Source: an uncultured Rhodospirillaceae bacterium (lineage in GTDB: Bacteria > Pseudomonadota > Alphaproteobacteria > RF32 > CAG-239). Taken from it: 19,079 bases of DNA. A model generated the notes under the pieces. It was not told where the DNA came from, made no database searches, and saw nothing but the letters and a program-made list of their open reading frames with translations. Shown here in pieces: positions 12,514-19,079 of this stretch (positions are counted from its first letter, which is position 1; every line of letters starts with the position of its first letter). The position numbers and the translations under genes are program-made. The stretch covers positions 1-19,079 of the forward strand of contig OMQI01000114.1 of assembly GCA_900313185.1 (NCBI GenBank). The letters are read 5' to 3'.

Positions 12514-15500
12514 CTAAGATATATCCCTTACGGATGATCTGTTATTGGAAGCTACATAGGTTCTGCCGTCTGTATTACCTCTGGCAACAACTCCGTATTT
12601 CATAGCACCTTGTGCATCTCTGATATGCTTGGTATCTTCAATATGCTTGAATAATTCATTGTTGAAATTATTGCCGTTTTCAGCCGCTTTTACTCCGGCA
12701 GCTCTGACTTCGGAACAGAATTTATCGGCCTCCTCTCTTGTCATCAATCTGGTTTGACCATTTTCGGCAACTTTAAACTCCAAATTACCCTTGCCGTCCG
12801 TGGTAACCAAACGAATTTCATCATTATGAGCCAGAGCAAAACCATTATTAGCCTGTCTGAATTCATTCTGTTCATAGACATTATATGAAGCAGAATCGCC
12901 GTTAAAATTATGAGACCTTGTTCCTAATCCCTCCGAATGAGATAAAACACTGGAGTTTTGCAATCCGAGTCTCTGCATAGAAGATGAGTAATCCTGATAC
13001 CCGCTGTGCGTAGCTTCATAAGCTGCTTTTTCCGCTAAAAATGCATCGTGTTGCTGCTGTTGTTCCTGTTGAGCAAGTTCAAATCCGGAATTTGCATTTG
13101 CGACAAAGGATTCATAATTACTATTTCCGTCTTTCATTGCATTCAATCTGTCAGCTATAGAACTTCTTCCTCCTTGTAAGGACTGTCCGTGTCTTAACAT
13201 TTCTATTTTCTTAGCCGGAGACAGCTCCTGAGGAGCCTCTTCCTGTCCATTATATACCGGAGGTAACCCGTCATGTGTATCATAATGATCGCCCAAAGAT
13301 TCCGGTGTAATCCCAGCATTTACATTGGTTTCGACTCCTCCTTTTGTTTCAGTTTCAGCTCCCGCATTTTCACCTTTTACTTGTGCTGCTTTAGGCTCCT
13401 GCGTTGCTTGTTCATTAACCACGGCTTGTCCGTTTTCATCATAGCCGGCGGCTGCCGTTTCTCTAAGCATATTATTCCACGTTTGATAACGCTGTTCCGC
13501 ACTCTGCCCTTCCGGAGCCAATCTGGTTTGATTTCCGTCAGTAATATAAACTTTACCGTCTTGTTCATACTCGGTCAGCTTCAAATCTTGATTTTCATTA
13601 TGAAATTCCGTAACATTCAAAATCTTAGCACCATCTGGTATATTGTTATTGGTGTCAATATCCGTACGTCCTTCGGATTCCATAATTTTAGCCTGACCGG
13701 TATCGGTTTGAACTTCTTGTATATCATCTTTAATTTGTGCTTCATCGGCATTTATTTCCCGATGAATGGTAGTTTCTTGCCCGATAACTGCCTCGCCCTG
13801 CATAATATCTTCTTTTTGGGTTTCAATAGTGGCATTTCCGGCATCACCTTCTATTACGACCGTGTTATTATTAACATCTACATCGGGATTATTTTGCAAA
13901 TATTGCTCTCTGGCATTATCCAAGGTTTCTTCCAAAGTATTGCCCAGTTTTGCATCTACATCTTCACCGTTAACTTTAAGTTCTACCGTCTTTTCTGTTT
14001 CAGACGCCGGAATCGTTTCCTGTGTTACATCATTATTCACCACAGTGTTTTCGTTATGATGAGGAGTACTATGATGCGGTTGAGGTTGCGGTGTTTCGTG
14101 TCCCTCGTTTTCAAAATGTTGAGCATAATCTTCCGGAACGTGCATATCATACTGCAATTTATCCATCGCTTTTAATTCATCGGCAAACTGCTTTTCCGCA
14201 GCCTCTATTTTTTGCAATTCTATGGCCGATTGATCCATAATACCGTTTGTCACAGTCATTGTATCTGCCAACGCACTACCTACAAGCACACCGGTTAAAT
14301 GTGCGGTAAATGCTTTTCTTGCCGCTTTCCATTTATTACCGTCACCGGCTTGCGTATAAGCATCGTGAGCCTTAGCTATACCGACGCCCAATCCGCTGAG
14401 AGCCAATCTGGTAAGTCTGCTTGGAGAATACGAATTTTTAAGTCCTTCTACTACTTGCGAAGCATCTATATTACTTACGTTGGCAATTTTATCCACCATA
14501 TTTCCGGCGGCATTTTTTATACCATCCCAGCTCAAACTTTGCGAAACGTTATTAAGCGCATCACCGGAAAGAAGCGAACCGGTCATATTACCGAGTAATC
14601 CGGTATTATTCAGCACACTTTTAGCCATAGCTCCAAAGTCCAAACTGCTAACTCCTTCAATACCGCTGATACCGGTATAACTTGCAAAACCGGCACTGAT
14701 TGCCATAGAAGCCATTCTGCCGGAGTTTTGCTTCAAGAACTTTCCAACGGATAAAGCTTCCTCTCCTTTTTCGGCTTTTTGTTGTTTATATTCTTTTATA
14801 AGACCTTTAGCTTGCTTAGCAATGGTAACTCCGGTATAAACCATTACACCTGTCGGTCCCGTCAAAGCTGAAATCGCCGTTACTTTGGCAAATCCCCATA
14901 AATGCGGATGATCTTTACTCATTTTGGCATCAAAATCTTTGACACGCTTAAGCATTTTGGTAATACCGGTCTTAGCCTGAAATTCTTTGGCAAATTTTTT
15001 GGATTCTTTATACTGCGGAACCATTGTGGCATTGATGGCAGGCGAACCAACTGATACAGGGTTTGCTTTTTCACCGCTTAAGGCCTTGTTAACATTATCA
15101 AATGCCTCTTTATAGCCACTTTGAAGATTGCCCATATATTCCTGTCTTTCCTTTGGGGAAAGTTTGGTAACATCTTGTCCTGTTTCTAAGACTTTAAATC
15201 CGCTCTGATTGGCAACTATATTATATGTCAGGAAAGTCATATTATCCTTAACGGCATCTTCCATACGTTCCTTAATCTGCTCTTTGGTCATACCATCTAT
15301 TGAGCTATCGGCTACCAAATCTTGAATGGCCATAATTTTAGCCATTTCCTGCATACGCTCTTTAAGCTGTTGACGTTTTTTCAAATCATCCTGCCCCGGT
15401 TGGGCATTTTCATCTTCCGGCGGATCACGGTCAATCCATATATTATCGTAAAAATTGCGCAATCCGGCAAACTTGTCGTCACCATTCTCTTTCTGAGGCT

Positions 15501-16059
15501 GAGCAAAAACATCGCCCATTTCATCAGCCGCTTCATCAATTTTATTGAAACGATCGGTTATCAAAGCTTTATTTTCATCATTTATGGAAGCTAAAAATTC
15601 TTGTTTATCGGCATCTAAAACGGTATCTTTGATATCGTCATCTTCATTAATCTCGGTTGCAGCCGCAACTCGCTCATTTAATATTTCTTCTTGACTTTCT
15701 GCTTCCAAAGTCTCTCGGCGTGCATCAAGTTTACCCTTTAATTGTGCCGCCACTCCACTATATTCTTCTCCGGTATGAGAAACAAAATTACTGATTAAAC
15801 TTTCATAAGCATCCAACTGTTCTTTGGATATACCCTCAAAAGATTGGCTGGCCAACTCACTTATTAATGCATTAGCTTTATCATATAAACCAAGCCACGC
15901 CAACTGGTGATCATCATTACGATCTGCCGCATCAACGCTTGATAATTCACTTTGAATTTCAACCAATCTTTCGGCTGTATAGGATTGCATAACACCATCT
16001 TCATTATTCGCCGGATTAATCCCATCTATTTCCTTTATAATTCCCTCATAATCAACCAT
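12514..16059 (-). CDS. Very large polar protein of unknown function, candidate secreted effector
   Basis: At 1181 residues this is by far the largest gene here. The first 380 residues are helical and strongly acidic. A Gly/Ala/Ser-rich, weakly hydrophobic middle (about 385-610) contains ALTGPTGVMVYTGVTIAK at 398-415 and HLTGVLVGSALADTMT at 587-602, which could insert in or associate with a membrane. A His/Pro/Gln linker (PQPQPHHSTPHH, 657-668) leads to a Thr/Asn/Asp-rich repeat-like section (about 690-910, for example NNNTVVIEGDAGNATIET). The C-terminus (about 945-1181) holds KIEMLRHGQSLQGGRSSIADRL, a Gln run at 997-1003 and a final folded-looking part. There is no signal peptide and only one Cys. 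AGAGG is eight bases before the ATG. I do not recognise a family; size and composition suggest an effector or surface protein, which is an inference. Confidence 0.85.
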   Translation of the reverse strand: MVDYEGIIKEIDGINPANNEDGVMQSYTAERLVEIQSELSSVDAADRNDDHQLAWLGLYDKANALISELASQSFEGISKEQLDAYESLISNFVSHTGEEYSGVAAQLKGKLDARRETLEAESQEEILNERVAAATEINEDDDIKDTVLDADKQEFLASINDENKALITDRFNKIDEAADEMGDVFAQPQKENGDDKFAGLRNFYDNIWIDRDPPEDENAQPGQDDLKKRQQLKERMQEMAKIMAIQDLVADSSIDGMTKEQIKERMEDAVKDNMTFLTYNIVANQSGFKVLETGQDVTKLSPKERQEYMGNLQSGYKEAFDNVNKALSGEKANPVSVGSPAINATMVPQYKESKKFAKEFQAKTGITKMLKRVKDFDAKMSKDHPHLWGFAKVTAISALTGPTGVMVYTGVTIAKQAKGLIKEYKQQKAEKGEEALSVGKFLKQNSGRMASMAISAGFASYTGISGIEGVSSLDFGAMAKSVLNNTGLLGNMTGSLLSGDALNNVSQSLSWDGIKNAAGNMVDKIANVSNIDASQVVEGLKNSYSPSRLTRLALSGLGVGIAKAHDAYTQAGDGNKWKAARKAFTAHLTGVLVGSALADTMTVTNGIMDQSAIELQKIEAAEKQFADELKAMDKLQYDMHVPEDYAQHFENEGHETPQPQPHHSTPHHNENTVVNNDVTQETIPASETEKTVELKVNGEDVDAKLGNTLEETLDNAREQYLQNNPDVDVNNNTVVIEGDAGNATIETQKEDIMQGEAVIGQETTIHREINADEAQIKDDIQEVQTDTGQAKIMESEGRTDIDTNNNIPDGAKILNVTEFHNENQDLKLTEYEQDGKVYITDGNQTRLAPEGQSAEQRYQTWNNMLRETAAAGYDENGQAVVNEQATQEPKAAQVKGENAGAETETKGGVETNVNAGITPESLGDHYDTHDGLPPVYNGQEEAPQELSPAKKIEMLRHGQSLQGGRSSIADRLNAMKDGNSNYESFVANANSGFELAQQEQQQQHDAFLAEKAAYEATHSGYQDYSSSMQRLGLQNSSVLSHSEGLGTRSHNFNGDSASYNVYEQNEFRQANNGFALAHNDEIRLVTTDGKGNLEFKVAENGQTRLMTREEADKFCSEVRAAGVKAAENGNNFNNELFKHIEDTKHIRDAQGAMKYGVVARGNTDGRTYVASNNRSSVRDIS

Positions 16060-16100
16060 AACTTTACCTCTAAAACACTTTCATATATGTGAGAAATGCA

Positions 16101-16499
16101 TTAACCACGTAATTTTTCAGATTTTGTATCAACCGGTACATCCCTGTTTTTTTGAATATTTTGCGACATTTTTATAATTCTGGCACGAATACCGTTATTC
16201 GCTGAAACTTTGGCATCCGGCATCGTTATCCAATCAGGAATTTGCTCCATATTTGGTTGCTCCAAAACTTTGCGATAAAGTTGCAAATTCAAATCAGAAA
16301 ACGGCACCCGTTTATGCTGATTTATCAAGTCACGTTTTTCCATAAGATAGGACATATATTTATCGGCAAATTCTTTATTTTTTGCCATATCAAAGCCTAA
16401 ACAACCGATTGCATCCAATTCTTCATCAGTATATGGTAAAACACAAATTTTATTAAGCCAGAATGTGGCATCTTTGAATAACGGTTGTTCCTTAGCCAT
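16101..16499 (-). CDS. Hypothetical protein of 132 residues in the large-protein operon
   Basis: The ATG at 16499 overlaps the end of the upstream gene by eight bases (ATGGCTAA), and AAAGGA lies seven bases ahead of it. This marks tight translational coupling. The product is soluble and mixed in charge, with an acidic-aromatic N-terminal part (PYTDEELDAIGCLGFDMAKN, about 22-41) and a basic C-terminal third (ARIIKMSQNIQKNRD). No motif is recognised. Small size, position just before the giant gene and coupling would suit an accessory protein or chaperone for its large neighbour, but nothing in the sequence proves it. Confidence 0.75.
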   Translation of the reverse strand: MAKEQPLFKDATFWLNKICVLPYTDEELDAIGCLGFDMAKNKEFADKYMSYLMEKRDLINQHKRVPFSDLNLQLYRKVLEQPNMEQIPDWITMPDAKVSANNGIRARIIKMSQNIQKNRDVPVDTKSEKLRG

Positions 16500-17847
16500 T
16501 TTGAATTCCTTTACTGTTTACAAGTAACATATCTGTATTTTTCTCGCCTGTCAAAGCTTGTTTTTTAGCATCTTGAACGGCTTTTTCTTTTGCCCATTTT
16601 GAAAAATTGCGAAATTCTTTATTATCAAATATAATTTCTGCAGACTGAGCTGATTTTTCCGCAACATATTGAACCAACAATTGGAAACTTTCTATATTAC
16701 CTATTCCGCTTGCGCTATCTTTGAGTTTTCCTATACTCTCACTAGCCATAACCTGAGATATTTCTTTATTTAATATTGTATCATTAAGCACTATCGATTT
16801 GGCTACGTATATGGGACTGTTGATTGATTCTATTTTTTCTTCATCAGATAAACTCTCGTCAAAAAGCATTCTATCCGTATATTTAGCCATATTATAAAAA
16901 TTTTTAAGTAACCTAGTAGTAATATTTTCAAAATCTTTATAAGCTTCCTTGAATTCAAAATTATCGTTTGTTTCTAATAATTTATTTTTTATTGTAGACA
17001 ATTTAACAGCAGCGGCAATCATATGATTTTTATCTTCATCAGGTACATTACTCACTTCCTGTATAAATTTATCCTTTAATTTCTCATTACCAACAAGCTC
17101 TGGATTGGCATTTTCTAAATATTTGACAACTTCTATGGTTTGTGAAACCCCTATTAAAGGCTTTAGATATTGATGCAATTTTTCATCAGGTAGTGATACT
17201 TTATTTTCAGAATTTTGCATATTTTCAATTAAATTTCTAAAAGTGCAAAACGTGTCTTTGTGTGTACCTATACCTGCATCAATAAGTTGATTAAACAACA
17301 ATTGACGTTTTGATTTATTCAAAGCTATATCTGGGTAATTAGATATAAAATTTCTCTGTTCTGCCAACGCTCCCGACTTTCCCAGTCGTTTTTCCAATAA
17401 TCTAAACAAATTATCATTAATAGTTTCTTTTATTTCTTGAGCACTTTTTGTAAGTGTATTCATCACTTTAGCTGTAACGTCCACATTTTCGAGTGCATCT
17501 GCTATACGTTCTCTAATTTTCGGTACCAATGCAATATCCGAAAAATTATTTTCAAAATTATTTATAACGGCTTCAGACACTCTTCCTAGAGAATTTTTTA
17601 ACTTTTGCCCTAATTTATCGTTCAACACGCTGTGGAGCCTTTTAGCTTCTTCATTTATCTCATTTTTAAAAGTATCCACAGATTGGCAATTTGACATATT
17701 TATAATTTTTTCAGCTACACTTTTTCTAGCAACTACAGAAGAGAAAACTTCAGGATATGCCTTCTTAGCTAATTCCAAAGCCATTATGATACTATCAGAA
17801 ATATCACCTTTTGATTTTGCAGCTTCAATTAAAATATCTTCACTCAT
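16492..17847 (-). CDS. Long helical protein of unknown function, first gene of the operon
   Basis: From the ATG at 17847 (MSEDILIEAAKSKGDIS) the product has 451 residues, predicted almost entirely helical, highly charged, with no signal peptide or membrane segment. The open frame continues upstream to a TTG at 17898, but that TTG is part of the -35 element of the promoter. AGGGAG at 17855-17860 is seven bases from the ATG at 17847 and only one base from another ATG at 17853, so I chose 17847. Leu/Ile heptads occur throughout (for example NDNLFRLLEKRLGKSG). No family is recognised. It overlaps the next gene by eight bases and leads the four-gene transcript. Confidence 0.8.
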   Translation of the reverse strand: MSEDILIEAAKSKGDISDSIIMALELAKKAYPEVFSSVVARKSVAEKIINMSNCQSVDTFKNEINEEAKRLHSVLNDKLGQKLKNSLGRVSEAVINNFENNFSDIALVPKIRERIADALENVDVTAKVMNTLTKSAQEIKETINDNLFRLLEKRLGKSGALAEQRNFISNYPDIALNKSKRQLLFNQLIDAGIGTHKDTFCTFRNLIENMQNSENKVSLPDEKLHQYLKPLIGVSQTIEVVKYLENANPELVGNEKLKDKFIQEVSNVPDEDKNHMIAAAVKLSTIKNKLLETNDNFEFKEAYKDFENITTRLLKNFYNMAKYTDRMLFDESLSDEEKIESINSPIYVAKSIVLNDTILNKEISQVMASESIGKLKDSASGIGNIESFQLLVQYVAEKSAQSAEIIFDNKEFRNFSKWAKEKAVQDAKKQALTGEKNTDMLLVNSKGIQNG

Positions 17848-17869
17848 TGCCATTCTCCCTGTTTCAGCT

Positions 17870-17898
17870 AATATAACATAAACTATTATTTTTGTCAA
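17870..17898 (-). promoter_or_regulatory. Strong promoter of the four-gene operon
   Basis: On the minus strand a perfect TTGACA (17893-17898) is followed after exactly 17 bases by TATATT (17870-17875). Transcription should begin near 17863, a few bases before the ribosome binding site at 17855-17860. The resulting leader of about 16 bases is unusually short. Confidence 0.75.
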
Positions 17899-17920
17899 AT
17901 ATTTTGTGCAATTATTTTAC

Positions 17921-17948
17921 TTGTTTATTTACTCCGTTCCGATATAAT
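17921..17948 (+). promoter_or_regulatory. Promoter of the acetyltransferase gene with an overlapping inverted repeat
   Basis: TTGTTT (17921-17926) and a perfect TATAAT (17943-17948) are spaced by 16 bases. The -10 lies within CGATATAATAAATATCG (17940-17956), whose six-base arms CGATAT and ATATCG are exact inverted repeats. A repressor bound there would block the promoter. Confidence 0.6.
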
Positions 17949-17987
17949 AAATATCGATTTTAACTTATGAAACTTAAAGGTTTTATG

Positions 17988-18527
17988 ATGGAAACTGCAA
18001 GATTATTTTTGCGACGTTGGAACAAAGAGGATGCCGAGAACTTATATATTTTGTTCAATGATAATGAGGTTTCTTCGGCTTGCGGACTAAAACCGCACAA
18101 TTCTGTCAATTACAGCAGACACATCATAAGCGATTATTTTTCTCAAGAACCTTTTACTTATCTGATTGAATTAAAAATGCTGCAAATTCCCATAGGAATG
18201 ATAAGCTTAAAAACCAAAGAGCACAGCAATTTAGTCAATCAAGACGACGAACTTGAACTTTCTTTCTGGCTCGGAAAAAAATATTGGGGGCAAAAAATAA
18301 TCATTGAGGCAGGAACTCACCTGTTAAAATACGCATTCAAACAACTTAAAAAGCGCCAGATATGGGCAAAAATATATGCCGGCAATGACAGAGCTTGGAA
18401 AACATTGAAAAATCTGGGATTTAAATATCAATATACCCGAAAAAGCGTAGAATTGCCAATGTTGGAAGAAAGACGAGATGAGCATATATTTTTATTAAAT
18501 GCTCAGAATTTCATATACAAAATTTGA
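17988..18527 (+). CDS. GNAT family N-acetyltransferase (RimJ/RimL-like)
   Basis: From the ATG at 17988 the protein starts METARLFLRRWNKEDAENLY, the classical beginning of the Acetyltransf_3 (RimJ/RimL) branch of GNAT enzymes, which transfer acetyl from acetyl-CoA to amines such as protein N-termini. Later segments fit the fold: ELSFWLGKKYWGQKII (fourth strand and acetyl-CoA loop), a helix GTHLLKYAF, IWAKIYAGNDRAWKTLKNLGF (the N-x-x-S/A-x-x-x-L-x-x-x-GF signature) and a final strand. The pyrophosphate-binding loop is degenerate (no Q/RxxGxG/A). AAAGG at 17976-17980 is seven bases from this ATG, whereas the ATG at 17967 has no ribosome binding site. Single gene, substrate unknown. Confidence 0.85.
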   Translation: METARLFLRRWNKEDAENLYILFNDNEVSSACGLKPHNSVNYSRHIISDYFSQEPFTYLIELKMLQIPIGMISLKTKEHSNLVNQDDELELSFWLGKKYWGQKIIIEAGTHLLKYAFKQLKKRQIWAKIYAGNDRAWKTLKNLGFKYQYTRKSVELPMLEERRDEHIFLLNAQNFIYKI

Positions 18528-18590
18528 TGACAAAACAATATTTTTATGATAGGATAAACTATAAGTTGGTCGTAACCGGAGTTAATTACT

Positions 18591-19079
18591 ATGTTTGATT
18601 GGATTTTTAATAAAAATACTGACGAATTGAAAAAATCCCAAGTTGAAAATGCCGATTCCGTAAACTTGGATTTAAGAGTGCGTGAAGGCATCACGGTATT
18701 TGTTTCATCCTTGATTAACAATTTTGCTCCAACGCAAGACAGTCCTGCAATTGTAGGAGATGCAACCACTTCATTGGTTAATGTGGTTATGTCCGATTAT
18801 AACGGCGAATTAAAAAAAGAACAAATTTTGGCCGGCAATGATGAAAAATTGTTTTTACCGCAACCGGCTATGTTAGCTCACTGGGCGGAAAGCAAAGGTT
18901 TTACACAAGTAAAAAACCATGACAGCAAACTCGCCGTCGATGATGTTTCCGGCAAATATGTTTTAACATACTACCCTCCGGTTGCCAACAGTTGGGCCAA
19001 AAGAAATACAGATAACATTGAAGATACAACCAACAAACATTGGTATTCACATTGCAAATCATCAATCTATGACGAAAAC
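18591..19079 (+). CDS. Hypothetical protein, N-terminal 163 residues (3' end outside window)
   Basis: An open frame starts at the ATG at 18591, nine bases after GGAG, and runs to the right edge without a stop. The first residues are MFDWIFNKNTDELKKSQVEN. It has no signal peptide or membrane segment. The visible part includes VREGITVFVSSLINNF (about 30-45), a Gly/Asp loop PAIVGDATTSLVNVVMSDYNG, and a Trp/Tyr-rich stretch (YYPPVANSWAKRN, about 131-143). No family is recognised. It follows the acetyltransferase gene by 63 bases without a terminator, so it may be on the same transcript. A minus-strand frame at 18503-18769 is a shadow. Confidence 0.7.
   Translation, partial: MFDWIFNKNTDELKKSQVENADSVNLDLRVREGITVFVSSLINNFAPTQDSPAIVGDATTSLVNVVMSDYNGELKKEQILAGNDEKLFLPQPAMLAHWAESKGFTQVKNHDSKLAVDDVSGKYVLTYYPPVANSWAKRNTDNIEDTTNKHWYSHCKSSIYDEN

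Noticed and set aside
13273..14175. Plus-strand open frame of 300 codons inside the giant gene
   Set aside because: It is an antisense shadow. The translation is rich in Phe, Cys, Ile and Arg, as expected from reading a D/E/N/K-rich gene backwards. The minus-strand frame is continuous and has a proper start signal.
17848..17898. Longer N-terminus of the first operon gene from a TTG at 17898
   Set aside because: The TTG is the first half of the perfect -35 hexamer TTGACA, and the -10 box follows within the same 51 bases. The transcript begins after this region.

Overview
The window looks like chromosomal DNA of a low-GC, host- or gut-associated alphaproteobacterium. The trigger factor C-terminal domain (RRVKLGLLLSEIG) is of the alphaproteobacterial kind, and a strict release factor 3, a PgpA, a GlgX and a tRNA-Leu carrying its own CCA fit a free-replicating Gram-negative bacterium. 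The exact taxon is inferred from protein style only, not from a marker gene. Promoters are mostly canonical TTGACA/TATAAT-like pairs, and intrinsic terminators, many shared between convergent genes, are abundant.

Layout. 1-287: start of a minus-strand gene of unknown function that runs off the left edge. 454-1291: two small genes for secreted proteins, the second with an apparent one-base frameshift beside its natural start. 1333-3517: glgX (glycogen debranching) behind its own promoter. 3556-4571: minus-strand MazG-like NTP pyrophosphohydrolase, C_GCAxxG_C_C cysteine protein and a DUF378 membrane protein. 4701-5180: pgpA. 5216-7155: a very AT-rich block holding the C-terminal half of a Tlde1/L,D-transpeptidase-like toxin domain, four small three-helix membrane genes in two pairs, and two more scars of the toxin's 3' end. 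I read it as a decayed polymorphic toxin-immunity array. 7219-8739: trigger factor with tRNA-Leu(UAG) directly upstream. 8771-10417: prfC. 10440-11674: a membrane/coiled-coil protein followed by an exported flavodoxin. 11732-17898: a minus-strand operon of four unrecognised genes from one strong promoter, including a protein of 1181 residues. 17921-19079: a GNAT acetyltransferase and the start of another unknown gene.

How the parts work together. The housekeeping genes (tig, prfC, pgpA, glgX, tRNA-Leu) are an ordinary core backbone. The accessory content is the toxin/immunity block wedged between the pgpA and tig terminators, and the four-gene operon, whose very large, polar, low-complexity product looks more like a secreted effector or surface protein than an enzyme. 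These two regions are the best candidates for something not yet described. No CRISPR array, insertion sequence, rRNA or phage structural gene is visible. No stretch longer than about 170 bases lacks a gene or an assigned element.
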